From contig NZ_CP107917.1 of NCBI RefSeq assembly GCF_036014175.1, forward strand, positions 9,114,001 through 9,178,000: a DNA stretch of 64,000 bases. Reading direction: 5' to 3'. Origin of the DNA: Streptomyces sp. NBC_00443 (GTDB lineage Bacteria > Actinomycetota > Actinomycetes > Streptomycetales > Streptomycetaceae). This document shows positions 52,808-61,542 of the stretch, in pieces; positions within the stretch are counted from its first letter, which is position 1, and each line of letters begins with the position of its first letter. The position numbers and the translations under genes were made by a program. The notes under the pieces were generated by a model. That model was not told the DNA's origin. It saw only the letters and a program-made list of their open reading frames with translations, and did no database searches.

Positions 52808-53550
52808 GTGAGTGTGCAGCAGTACGACGAGATCGGCGAGGTATTCGAGGGGTTCAAGTCCCTGCCGCTGACCCGCTATGGGGAGGTGCCGAGCTTCCTG
52901 GGCTTGGTCGGGGACGTGAGTGGCAGGTCGGTTCTTGACCTGGCGTGCGGCACGGGTTTCTACAGCAGGGAGTTCAAGCGGCGCGGAGCCACGGAGGTGC
53001 TCGGTGTCGACATCTCCGTCGAGATGATCGCCGCCGCGAGGAGTTCGAGCAGCGGGACTCGCTGGGTGTGCGCTACGAGGTCGGAGACGTGGCCGAACTG
53101 CGGCCTCTCGACGGGCGCTTCGACATCGCGGTGGGAGTGCAGTGCCTCAACTACGCCGAGGACATCGCGGCGATGGAGCAGATGTGCCGCAACATCCACC
53201 GAAGTCTCGTACCGGGTGGCGAGTTCTTCGTGTTCGCACAGAAGCCCGACTACCGGTTCGACTGTCCGTCCCTGGACAAGTACGGGTTCCGCTGCGAGCC
53301 GACCGGCGAGGAAGGGGAGACGGGCCCGCGGGTGAGGGTCACGGCTCTCCTCGAACCGCAGCCCGTCAGCATCGTCGCCAATGCACCGCGCCGCGAGGTC
53401 TACGAGCAGTGTCTGCAGGCGGCCGGATTCAGTGAGGTGGAGTGGGTTCCACTGCAGGTGGCCGAAGCCGGCATCCGTGAGTTCGGCGAGGACTTCTGGG
53501 CTGACCTCCTCGCCCACCCGCCGCTGGAGATGTTGCGCTGCTGTGCCTGA
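52808..53550 (+). pseudogene. Class I SAM-dependent methyltransferase with one frameshift
   Basis: The first frame starts at GTG 52808 (GGGGAG six bases upstream). It encodes VQQYDEIGEVFEGFKSLPLTRYGE and SAM motif I LDLACGTGFYSREF, then DISVEMIAAAR. The rest is in another frame: FEQRDSLGVRYEVGDVAELRPL, NIHRSLVPGGEFFVFA and VEWVPLQVAEAGIREFGEDFWADLL, ending at 53550. Restoring one G near 53040 gives AAAREFEQRDSLG and a normal protein of about 247 residues. The methyl acceptor is unknown. A consensus error is likely. Confidence 0.75.
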
Positions 53551-53612
53551 CCGGCTGACTGACCGGGCCTCGAGTACGGTTTCGCCGTGCGTCTGGCGCT
53601 GGGGTAGGGGAC

Positions 53613-53630
53613 CCGGTCCGTCCGGACCGG
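53613..53630. terminator. Palindrome between convergent genes
   Basis: CCGGTCCG-TC-CGGACCGG lies between the methyltransferase stop (53550) and the DoxX-like stop (53724). It can form a short G/C hairpin. Confidence 0.45.
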
Positions 53631-53723
53631 AATCGTGGCCTTGATCCCAACGGTGGAGTGGTCACCCTTTGCACCCAGCCCCTCTAGGGGGAGTGCAGTG
53701 TCCCTGTCGGCGAATGCTGAGCC

Positions 53724-54209
53724 TCATCGGCGTCGCAGTATGCCGCGCCAAGGACCGAGGACAGCAGCCGCGAGGCCGCGGTGCCCGGTCACGCCCTCGG
53801 CGATGAGGGAGATGCCGACGCCCAGCAACCAGACGTCCTTGGCCAGCACCGTGCCCGGCTCAGTGGGGCGCAGACTGCCTTCCCGACGCATGCCTGGCGT
53901 ACACAGGTACAGCCCGAGCGTGCCGCAAGAGAATGCGGTGAGCGCAGTCCCGGCGACAGCGGCAGGGACGACCGGTAGGAGTAGCGCGGCGGCAATGGCG
54001 ATCTCCTGGTTCGAGAGCCGCCGAGTGAACTTCTGGGCGTCGACCTTGCCCAGGAAAGGGTAGGTCGTGATGGCGAACTGCTGGAGTCGCTCGGCGGTGG
54101 CCTGGTCCGCGTGGCGTTTCGACAGTCCGGAGTTGAGGAAGAACGCACCGACGGTGAGCCGGAGCGGCAGTTGCCGCGCCGCGGAACGCCAAGCCGAACC
54201 GGATGCCAT
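53724..54209 (-). CDS. DoxX-like small membrane protein
   Basis: A 161-residue membrane protein. LPLRLTVGAFFLNSGLSKRHAD is the recognisable start of the DoxX/SURF4-like fold. EIAIAAALLLPVVPAAVAGTALTAFSCGTLGLYLCTPG and KDVWLLGVGISLIAEGV supply further membrane segments. Family members are linked to redox or thiosulfate metabolism, but this one cannot be assigned. ATG 54209 has a perfect AGGAGG six bases upstream. Confidence 0.75.
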   Translation of the reverse strand: MASGSAWRSAARQLPLRLTVGAFFLNSGLSKRHADQATAERLQQFAITTYPFLGKVDAQKFTRRLSNQEIAIAAALLLPVVPAAVAGTALTAFSCGTLGLYLCTPGMRREGSLRPTEPGTVLAKDVWLLGVGISLIAEGVTGHRGLAAAVLGPWRGILRRR

Positions 54210-54519
54210 GCCGAGCCTCCTGACCATCACCCCCGTCTTCCACCATGCCACCGGCCCGAACCATGTCAAACGGGAGTAGTCACTGCCTGTGGCGGGTCTC
54301 CGGGCGGCCGGGGGGGGCGGGATGGTGGTGACCTCGATCGTCGGATGCTCGGGGGCTCCGACGCCAGTGCCCCGATGCCGGTGGTGACGTCTCGGTCGTG
54401 GTGCATCGGGACGGTTGGGATCCGGAGCCCGAACCCTCCCGTCAGAGGTGGGAGGCTCTCGCGCGTCGCACGATTTGCCGATGTCGGTGCCGACGGCAGC
54501 CTGATGAACTCGCGCGCCT
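54210..54519. other. Intergenic region with a G8 run
   Basis: About 310 bases between two minus-strand genes. A TTGACA hexamer read leftward from 54269 may be a -35 element for the DoxX-like gene. A run of eight G residues lies near 54310. No gene is supported in any frame. Confidence 0.4.
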
Positions 54520-54921
54520 TCAGTGGCTCGGTGCCTGGAAACCCTCGGCGCGGACATTGGGCATCACCGTGCTCGTCACGCGGTAACGCCCGTTGGGGAC
54601 GCCGCAGGACTTGGTGACGTGCACAGCCAGCGGCCCGGCCCATTCATACCCGTGGTGCTCGCCGTGCTGTGCCAGCCTGTCGGTGAGGACCTGCCCCACC
54701 TGGCCTGCGTTGCGGGCGAGTTCGTCGTGGACGTGTTCGGCCAGTTCCACGTCGTACGCGTTCGGGACCACGACCCGGCTCCGACTGCACACCACGGCGT
54801 TGCTGTCACATTCACGCCGCAACGCATCCACCAACTCGACCGGTTCCCTGCGGAAGACCTGTGCCCAAAGCGCCTCTCCGGCGCGCTCGAGAGTCCGTTC
54901 CCATCCGGTGAGCGTGCTCAT
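54520..54921 (-). CDS. FhaA N-terminal-like (DUF3662) protein without FHA domain
   Basis: A 133-residue protein. GWERTLERAGEALWAQVFRREPVELVDALRRECDSNAVVCSRSRVVVPNAYDVELA is the N-terminal domain found in FhaA, the actinobacterial FHA protein of cell-division and peptidoglycan control. LTDRLAQHGEHHGYEWAGPLAVHV completes it. The phosphothreonine-binding FHA domain and linker of FhaA are absent, so this is a standalone domain. ATG 54921 is chosen because MSTLTGWE is the usual start. It is divergent from the PadR regulator. Confidence 0.8.
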   Translation of the reverse strand: MSTLTGWERTLERAGEALWAQVFRREPVELVDALRRECDSNAVVCSRSRVVVPNAYDVELAEHVHDELARNAGQVGQVLTDRLAQHGEHHGYEWAGPLAVHVTKSCGVPNGRYRVTSTVMPNVRAEGFQAPSH

Positions 54922-55092
54922 CCGCTCGTCACTCCTTCTTCCTCGCGTTCCACGCCCAGACCCGGACGTCCCGGTTTCATGAGCTTCGCCATCCCCGGCG
55001 AGTAGCCACAAACGAAGCAGTCACCCGGCGCCCACTGAACCTGAGCATCTGCCTCGCGTGAGCCCTGTCTCACCTGGGCGGCACCACTTGGC

Positions 55093-55110
55093 TATGCAAC
55101 GAGTTGCATA
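55093..55110. promoter_or_regulatory. Perfect 18-bp palindrome, PadR operator
   Basis: TATGCAAC-GA-GTTGCATA ends 14 bases before the PadR start and overlaps a possible -10 region (GCATATAA). PadR-family operators often have ATGC-type arms, so autorepression is likely. Confidence 0.7.
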
Positions 55111-55123
55111 TAAAGATCGAGGT

Positions 55124-55690
55124 ATGGCGCTCGAGCACGCGATCCTCGTCTCCCTGCTGGAGAAGCCGGGCACCGGCTATGAGCTGGCCCGGCGCTTCGA
55201 CCGGTCCATCGGATACTTCTGGACCGCCACGCACCAGCAGATCTACCGCGTCCTCAAGCGCATGGAGAGCGATGGCCTGCTCGCCGTCCGCGGGTTGCCG
55301 CAGCAGAGCCGGCCGGACAAGAAGGAGTACTCCGTCGTAGGGCCCGGCCGTGCCGCCCTCTCGCGGTGGCTGCACGAATCGATCGAACCCGAGAGCATCC
55401 GGCACGAGCTGGCCGTGAAGATCCGCGGTGCGGCCTTCGACGACCCGACCGTGCTGATCCGGGAAGTCGAACGGCACCGGCAGGTGCACAGCGACCGGCT
55501 GGCGCACTATCTCGCCGGGGAACTGCGCGACTTCACCGGCCCGGCGGCCCCCGCTGCGCTCGACGCCGGTCAGGAGCTGCAGCATGTCGTGCTGCGCGGC
55601 GGCATCGCGTACGAGCGAATGACCGTCGCCTGGCTCGACGACGTACTCGCCACCCTCCATCGGCTCGGCACGTCAGACCCGCATCCCTGA
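55124..55690 (+). CDS. PadR-family transcriptional regulator
   Basis: A 188-residue regulator. The winged helix (about 3-85) reads LEHAILVSLLEKPGTGYELARRFDRSIGYFWTATHQQIYRVLKRMESDGLL. The C-terminal helical dimerisation part (about 95-180) is of the Vir_act_alpha_C type with EVERHRQVHSDRLAHYLAG and RGGIAYERMTVAWLDDVL. ATG 55124 is chosen because the 18-bp palindrome sits immediately upstream and the longer frame has no ribosome site. An acyl-CoA dehydrogenase-type gene follows 86 bases later and is its likely target. Confidence 0.9.
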   Translation: MALEHAILVSLLEKPGTGYELARRFDRSIGYFWTATHQQIYRVLKRMESDGLLAVRGLPQQSRPDKKEYSVVGPGRAALSRWLHESIEPESIRHELAVKIRGAAFDDPTVLIREVERHRQVHSDRLAHYLAGELRDFTGPAAPAALDAGQELQHVVLRGGIAYERMTVAWLDDVLATLHRLGTSDPHP

Positions 55691-55776
55691 ACGGCCCGCC
55701 AGGACCGCTCGCGCTCCGCGACCTTCAGTTCTGCACCCTCAACCCTCAACTCTCAACCCTCGGAAGGCGGACCTCC

Positions 55777-57495
55777 ATGGCCGACCCCCTCCTCTTCAAC
55801 CCACGCACGTACGACCCGGCACAGTTCGACCCCGAGACCCGCAGGTTGCTGCGCGCGACCGTCGACTGGTTCGAGGACCGGGGCAAGCGCAGGCTCATCG
55901 AGGACTACCGTTCCCGCGCCTGGCTGGCCGACTTCCTCGCGTTCGCCGGCAAGGAAGGGCTGTTCGCCACCTTCCTCACCCCGGCATCCGCCGCAGGGCA
56001 CAAGGACCAGCGCTGGGACACGGCCCGGATCGCCGCCCTCAACGAGATCTTCGGGTTCTACGGTCTCGACTACTGGTACGCCTGGCAGGTGACCATCCTC
56101 GGCCTCGGGCCGGTCTGGCAGAGCGACAACGCGGCGGCTCGCGCCCGTGCCGCAGAACTCCTCACCCAGGGCGAGGTGTTCGCCTTCGGCCTTTCCGAGA
56201 AGACCCATGGTGCCGACATCTACTCCACCGACATGCTGCTGACACCGGACGGCAACGGCGGCTTCACGGCGGAGGGTTCCAAGTACTACATCGGCAACGG
56301 CAACGCCGCCGGTCTCGTCTCGGTCTTCGGCCGACGCACCGACATCGAGGGCCCGGACGGCTACGTCTTCTTCGCCGCCGACAGCCGCCACCCGGCCTAT
56401 CAGCTCGTGAAGAACGTCGTCGACTCCTCGAAGTACGTCAGCGAGTTCCGCCTCGCGAGCTACCCCGTGGGCCCGGACGACGTCCTGCACACGGGCCGCG
56501 CCGCGTTCGACGCCGCCCTCAACACCGTCAACGTCGGCAAGTTCAACCTCTGCACCGCCTCGATCGGCATCTGCGAGCACGCGATGTACGAGGCGGTCAC
56601 CCACGCGCACACGCGCATCCTGTATGGCCGCCCCGTCACCGCCTTCCCGCATGTGCGCCGCGAGCTGGCCGACGCGTACGTGCGCCTCGTCGGCATGAAG
56701 GCGTTCAGCGACCGCGCCGTCGACTACTTCCGCTCTGCCTCTCCGGACGACCGCCGTTATCTGCTCTTCAACCCGATGACGAAGATGAAGGTGACCACGG
56801 AGGGCGAGAAGGTGATCGACCTGATGTGGGACGTGATCGCCGCCAAGGGCTTCGAGAAGGACACCTACTTCGCCCAGGCCGCCGTCGAGATCCGGGGGCT
56901 GCCCAAGCTCGAAGGCACGGTCCACGTCAACCTCGCGCTGATCCTCAAGTTCATGCGCAACCACCTCCTGAACCCGGCCGAGTTCGCGCCCGTGCCGACT
57001 CGCCTCGACGCGGCCGACGACACCTTCCTCTTCGAGCAGGGACCGGCCCGCGGCCTTGGCTCCGTCCGCTTCCACGACTGGCGCCCCGCCTACGACGCCT
57101 ACGCCGGCGTGCCGAACGTCGCTCGCTTCCGGGAGCAGGCCGACGCCCTGTGCGAGTTCGTCACCACCGCAGCCCCCGACGAGGAGCAGAGCCGCGACCT
57201 CGATCTTCTGCTCTCCGTCGGCCAGCTGTTCGCGCTCGTGGTGCACGGCCAGCTGATCCTGGAGCAGGCCCGCCTGACGGACCTTGACGAGGATGTGCTC
57301 GACGAGCTGTTCTCCGTCCTCGTCCGCGACTTCTCCGCGTTCGCCGTCGAACTGCACGGCAAGGACTCCGCCACTGCGGATCAGCAGCGTTGGGCGCTCG
57401 GTGCCGTCCGGCGTCCTGTCATCGACGAAGCGCGTTCGTCCCGTATCTGGGAGCGTGTCGAGGCGCTGGCCGGGGCGTACGAGATGGCGCTGTAA
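55777..57495 (+). CDS. Acyl-CoA dehydrogenase-family flavoenzyme
   Basis: A 572-residue protein. It is longer than the usual 380-400-residue acyl-CoA dehydrogenase. The core shows GEVFAFGLSEKTHGADIYSTDMLL (the flavin-site ALTE/P-like segment) and GSKYYIGNGNAAGLVSVFGR. VGKFNLCTASIGICEHAMYEAVTHAHTRILYGRPVTAF lies over the substrate/flavin region. A C-terminal helical extension follows (LLLSVGQLFALVVHGQLILEQARL). The catalytic Glu position cannot be fixed by eye. GGAAGG lies ten bases before the ATG. Expression is probably controlled by the upstream PadR protein. Confidence 0.82.
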   Translation: MADPLLFNPRTYDPAQFDPETRRLLRATVDWFEDRGKRRLIEDYRSRAWLADFLAFAGKEGLFATFLTPASAAGHKDQRWDTARIAALNEIFGFYGLDYWYAWQVTILGLGPVWQSDNAAARARAAELLTQGEVFAFGLSEKTHGADIYSTDMLLTPDGNGGFTAEGSKYYIGNGNAAGLVSVFGRRTDIEGPDGYVFFAADSRHPAYQLVKNVVDSSKYVSEFRLASYPVGPDDVLHTGRAAFDAALNTVNVGKFNLCTASIGICEHAMYEAVTHAHTRILYGRPVTAFPHVRRELADAYVRLVGMKAFSDRAVDYFRSASPDDRRYLLFNPMTKMKVTTEGEKVIDLMWDVIAAKGFEKDTYFAQAAVEIRGLPKLEGTVHVNLALILKFMRNHLLNPAEFAPVPTRLDAADDTFLFEQGPARGLGSVRFHDWRPAYDAYAGVPNVARFREQADALCEFVTTAAPDEEQSRDLDLLLSVGQLFALVVHGQLILEQARLTDLDEDVLDELFSVLVRDFSAFAVELHGKDSATADQQRWALGAVRRPVIDEARSSRIWERVEALAGAYEMAL

Positions 57496-57781
57496 CAACG
57501 TGTGCGGGGGGCTTGCCGACCTGTAACCGGCCCGGTCCCCAGGAGCAGTGACGCCCGTACTGCCGACGTCGCCACGTACCCGCCGTAGCCCTTGCCGCGG
57601 CGGGTACCGGCGGTCTCCCGCCCACTGAAGAAGATGAGGAGGGTCCGCCGCGCAATTCGCCGGTGTGGGCGAAGCCGCCCCCGGTGTTATTCAATGAGGT
57701 GTGCGGTCAGGGAGCTCGGGGCCCCGTCGCGCAGTCCGAGTACGGCCCCGGTGCTGCGCCGGGGATTGCTGAGAGAGTCGT

Positions 57782-59983
57782 ATGGACTCCACACCCTCCC
57801 GCTCATCCTCGTCGGCGTTCCACCTGGTCAGCCGGGCCCTGGGGCGCTACATCCCGCGCGGTGGAGCGGCCGCCGGCCCCGCCGGCGCGCAGGGCGACCG
57901 CAGCACCAGCCACGCTGCACCCGAGGACTCGGCAGCCGGCCACCAGGAGCAGATCCTCGGCGCGGTCAACCTGGACCGGGATCTGATCATCACCCGCTGC
58001 AACCTGGACGCCCCCGTGTTCGCGGGTCTGGACGCCGTGCCCGGGAAACCGTTTGTCGATCTTCTGCCCCCTTGGGACGTACCGACGGTCACACGGCGGT
58101 TGCGGCAGGTCGTGGAGAGCGGTGAGGCGCACGTCGCCCGCATCCAGCGCCTGCGCCGCAGCGACGGGTCCGAGCTGGTGGTCTCACTGAGCATCCTGCC
58201 CGCCGCGGCGCCTGAGGAGGGCCTCACCGTCTCCATGATCGCCATGGCCCGCAGGCTGCACCTGTACGCCGCCGAGACCGCGATCGGCACCTCGCTGGAC
58301 ATCGGCGAGACCGCGCAGTCGCTGGCGGAGTCTCTCCTGGCCTGGGGAGACGTGGCGGCCGTCGACCTCGACTTCGCCGTGTGGACGGGTGAGGGAGTCA
58401 CCGGGCAGGTGCAGAGGCGCATCCGACTGCGACGGGCAGCCCTGGTGCCGGACCGGGCATGGCCCGAGGGCTACGTGACCCCGGGCGACGACCTCCCCAG
58501 CGACGCGAGTCGCCTGCTGGCGCAGGCGGTGCTGCGCAACGACCCTCCCCAGGCCATCGTCATACCCGACCGGGAGGCGGTCGAGCGGGTACTCGACAGC
58601 CCACGAGTGGTGCGTGCCCTGGTGCCCGTCGACCGGTCGGCGGGTGTGGCGTGCATACCCCTGGTTCTGGATGGCGTGCCGCCCCTCGTGCTGGGTGTGG
58701 CGGAGGTCTGGCGGCGGGCGGACCGCCCCTTCCGCGACAGCGAGCTGTTCGACTTGCAGGAACTCGTGGCCAGGACCGCCCATCACGTCGACCTGGCCCG
58801 CCAGCACCAGCGAGAGCACAGGCAGGTGCTGGCACTGCAGCGCCGACTCCTGCCACGGACCGGCGGCGACACCATCGAGATCGCCAGCGTCTACCAGCCC
58901 GCCACCCCCGACAGCGCGGGCGTCGGCGGCGACTGGGTGAACAGCTTTCCGCTGCCGGACGGCCGTACCGCGCTGGTGGTAGGTGATGTCGTCGGCCATG
59001 GCCTGGGAGCTGCCGCAACCATGGGCCAGCTGAGCATGGAAGCCCGCGCGCTGCTGTCCGCGGGGCTCGCGCCCGACGAGGTACTGGAGCACCTGGACGA
59101 GACCGTGACGCTGCTGGACGACGCGGAGTCGGGGCTGGCGGCCGGCTACAGCGCCCTCGGGTCGACCTGCTGCATCGCCCTCTACGACCCGGTCAGCCAC
59201 CAGGTGGCGCTGTCCAGTGCCGGCCACCTCCCCCCGGTCCTGGTCACCCCGGACGGGCACGCCGGCCCGCTGTCGCGTCGTCCTCACCCCGGCCTGGGCG
59301 CCGAGTTCGCGCTGCGGGAGCCGTTCGACGTCCACACCTTCGTCGCCGCCCCGGGCTCCCTGCTCGCTCTCTACACCGACGGCCTGGTCGAGGATCCCGC
59401 CCTGTCGATCGACGAGGGCATCGACAGGCTGGCGGCCGCCGTGTCCCTGGTGCACCCCTGGGACGCCCTGCAGCAGGCCGCACGGCACGTCGTCTCCGAG
59501 CTGGCTCCCGTGCGCCAGCGCGACGATGTGACCCTGCTGCTCGCGCGGATGATCGGCTACCGCAAGGGGGACACGGCGACCTTGCGGCTGGCCGCCCGCT
59601 ACGACGCTCCCGCGCGCGCCCGAGCGCAGGTCTTCGCGCTGCTGACGCAGTGGCGCACCAGGGACGAGACCCGGGACAAGGTGGTGCTGCTGGTCAGCGA
59701 GCTGGTCACGAACGCGGTCCGCTTCGCTGCCGGTCCCATCACGGTACGGCTGATCAGGGCCGGCAATCACCTGCTGTGCGAGGTGGGCGACACCGGCAAC
59801 GGCAGGCCACGCCTGCGGCGGGGCGACCTGCTCGACGACGGCGGTCGTGGCATGAGCATCGTGCACCGGCTCACCACACGCTGGGGGTGCGGTGGACGGA
59901 CACCGGCAAGGTTGTCTGGGCGGAAGTCGCGAGGTGACGCGGCTCCGCTTCCGGGACGCGGCAGGCGTGCGGGAGCCCGGTGA
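57782..59983 (+). CDS. PAS-GAF-SpoIIE-HATPase regulator with a late frameshift
   Basis: As read the frame gives 733 residues. Order: variable N-terminus, PAS-like (about 55-150), GAF-like (about 165-345), PP2C/SpoIIE (about 365-585; VGGDWVNSFPL, VVGDVVGHGLGAAATMGQL, QRDDVTLLLAR intact) and RsbW-type HATPase (about 595-700; SELVTNAVRFA, DDGGRGMSIVHRL). After TTRWG the frame turns into Arg/Gly-rich sequence. Adding one G to the G5 run at 59883-59887 instead gives VRWTDTGKVVWAEVAR and a stop at 59937, the normal domain end. So the real C-terminus is probably at 59937. A dual phosphatase/kinase in sigma-factor partner switching. Confidence 0.85.
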   Translation: MDSTPSRSSSSAFHLVSRALGRYIPRGGAAAGPAGAQGDRSTSHAAPEDSAAGHQEQILGAVNLDRDLIITRCNLDAPVFAGLDAVPGKPFVDLLPPWDVPTVTRRLRQVVESGEAHVARIQRLRRSDGSELVVSLSILPAAAPEEGLTVSMIAMARRLHLYAAETAIGTSLDIGETAQSLAESLLAWGDVAAVDLDFAVWTGEGVTGQVQRRIRLRRAALVPDRAWPEGYVTPGDDLPSDASRLLAQAVLRNDPPQAIVIPDREAVERVLDSPRVVRALVPVDRSAGVACIPLVLDGVPPLVLGVAEVWRRADRPFRDSELFDLQELVARTAHHVDLARQHQREHRQVLALQRRLLPRTGGDTIEIASVYQPATPDSAGVGGDWVNSFPLPDGRTALVVGDVVGHGLGAAATMGQLSMEARALLSAGLAPDEVLEHLDETVTLLDDAESGLAAGYSALGSTCCIALYDPVSHQVALSSAGHLPPVLVTPDGHAGPLSRRPHPGLGAEFALREPFDVHTFVAAPGSLLALYTDGLVEDPALSIDEGIDRLAAAVSLVHPWDALQQAARHVVSELAPVRQRDDVTLLLARMIGYRKGDTATLRLAARYDAPARARAQVFALLTQWRTRDETRDKVVLLVSELVTNAVRFAAGPITVRLIRAGNHLLCEVGDTGNGRPRLRRGDLLDDGGRGMSIVHRLTTRWGCGGRTPARLSGRKSRGDAAPLPGRGRRAGAR

Positions 59984-60033
59984 GGGTTCCTCCGGGGCGG
60001 GGGTTCACCTCGTCCGGGTAGCGCGGCCTCGTA

Positions 60034-61221
60034 CTACAGCCACTGCCCTTCCAAGGCGGTGGCGGTGAGACCGGGTGCCGCCGCGTACAGAACGGCGCGA
60101 TGGCCGGGCTTCTGCCGCCCCGCGTCATGCGCCCGCCGCAGGATGTCGAACACGGCGGCGCCTCCGCGGTTGCCACTGGTGTAGCTGTCCCGGCTGTAGT
60201 CCAGCAGCCCCGACGGCCACGCGTCGGGCATCGTCTGCTCCATGTACTCCAGCACCCGGGTCCCGCCGGGGTGGGCGAGGAGCACGTCAGGATGCCAGGA
60301 GTCGGGGTCGTCCTGGTAGCGCGAGCCCAGCCAGTCCCACATGCCCGTGACCGTCTCCTGCACGGCGCGCGGTCCGCGCCGGTCCATCACGAAGTGGGTG
60401 CCGTCCGCCCGTGTCTCCAGGCGGTGCAGGTCCTGGGTGCCGGGCAGGGTGTGATGCCAGGCGGCGTCCAGCCGCAGCACCGACTCGGACCTCGGGCGGC
60501 CCGTGACCACCGCGGCGACCGCCGTGTCCGCGAACAGCAGCCGGACGATCAGAGACTCAAGGGTGTCGTCCGCGGGCTGGTAGGTCGTGCTCAGCGCCTC
60601 CGCGATGACGATCAGGACCACCCGGTCGGGGTCTGCGGCCACGAGATCCGCCGCGAGCGCCAGGGAGCGGGTCCCCGCGATACAGGCCCACTGCGTGGCC
60701 GGCAGCAACATCACGTCGTTGCGGAGCGGAAGCCTGTTGGCCAGGGCCATGTCCAGTCCGGGCAGCGCGGGGGTGGTGGAGTGACTGGTGATCAGGCAGT
60801 CGACGTCCGCGGCGTCCAGCCCGGCCGCCTGAAGCGCCCCGCGCGCCGCACGCTCCCCGTAGGACTGCACGGCTTCCCAGGCCGGCTCCGTGCGCTCCTG
60901 GACGGTCTGCGGCGCGGGTATGGACTCGAGGGCGGAGATCACGCGGTCCACGTCCTGCTGCGTGAACCCGTCGCGCACGAGCGCCTCTTGGGCCGGCTCG
61001 ACACCCACAGCCTGCAGACCGCTGCCGCTGCCGGGCGCGACGGCAGCCTCCAACGGCAGCATCCACCCGCGAGTCTCGATGCCCGTACTGGCCGCGATGG
61101 CGTCGACCCGCGGAGCCCACGCCGCGTCCGGGTGCCGGTCGCTCACCTCCGCCACGATCTGGCTGGTCTTCACGGCGTGCTCGCCGTGTATCACGGCAGG
61201 AGGCGAGAGGTAAGCGGCCAT
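60034..61221 (-). CDS. Type III polyketide synthase
   Basis: A 395-residue chalcone-synthase-like enzyme. The catalytic triad is visible: Cys180 in TQWACIAGTRS, His317 in LLAHPGGTRVL and Asn351 in TSGNRGGAAVFDIL. The thiolase fold is complete, with GLDAADVDCLITSHSTTPALPGLDMALANRL before the nucleophile and AAPGLTATALEGQWL at the end. It is about 20 residues longer than RppA-type enzymes, with extra residues around 58-75. It makes a polyketide from acyl-CoA starters and malonyl-CoA-type extenders. No tailoring gene adjoins. ATG 61221 has GGAAGG nine bases upstream. Confidence 0.9.
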   Translation of the reverse strand: MAAYLSPPAVIHGEHAVKTSQIVAEVSDRHPDAAWAPRVDAIAASTGIETRGWMLPLEAAVAPGSGSGLQAVGVEPAQEALVRDGFTQQDVDRVISALESIPAPQTVQERTEPAWEAVQSYGERAARGALQAAGLDAADVDCLITSHSTTPALPGLDMALANRLPLRNDVMLLPATQWACIAGTRSLALAADLVAADPDRVVLIVIAEALSTTYQPADDTLESLIVRLLFADTAVAAVVTGRPRSESVLRLDAAWHHTLPGTQDLHRLETRADGTHFVMDRRGPRAVQETVTGMWDWLGSRYQDDPDSWHPDVLLAHPGGTRVLEYMEQTMPDAWPSGLLDYSRDSYTSGNRGGAAVFDILRRAHDAGRQKPGHRAVLYAAAPGLTATALEGQWL

Positions 61222-61542
61222 GATGGGGCACCTTCCGAGAGGGAACGGGGGAACAGGGGGAGGGGAAACGCGTGAGGAGGGAGAACGGGGGAGGCCACAA
61301 GTGCTGTGTCCTGGGCCACGCGGGAACTTCGCGCCCAAGAGGATGCAGATGGGCTCCACTTCGGGAGTGCGTTTGCGTTCCGAGCCTGGCGCTAAATGGA
61401 CATTTGCGCTGTGATGCAGACAACTTAGGCGCGGACTGGAATGCGTGACACGCCACACACCGCTGAATCGCGGACGCCCTCAGAACGGTTTCGTGGACCT
61501 TTCCCCTGACCTGCCGTCAGCCAGGGAGCTGGTCACCTTCGC
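61222..61542. promoter_or_regulatory. Promoter region of the type III PKS
   Basis: The 321-base gap contains an imperfect palindrome GGCGCTAAAT-GGAC-ATTTGCGCT at 61388-61410, about 170 bases upstream of the PKS start and A/T-rich at its centre. It is the best candidate regulatory site here. The rest of the gap is C-rich on the coding strand near the start and shows no gene. Confidence 0.4.

Noticed and set aside
57419..57694. Minus-strand frame beginning MNNTGGGFAHTGELRGG upstream of the SpoIIE gene
   Set aside because: It resembles a wall-sorting tail only superficially, overlaps the acyl-CoA dehydrogenase end and lacks a hydrophobic segment.
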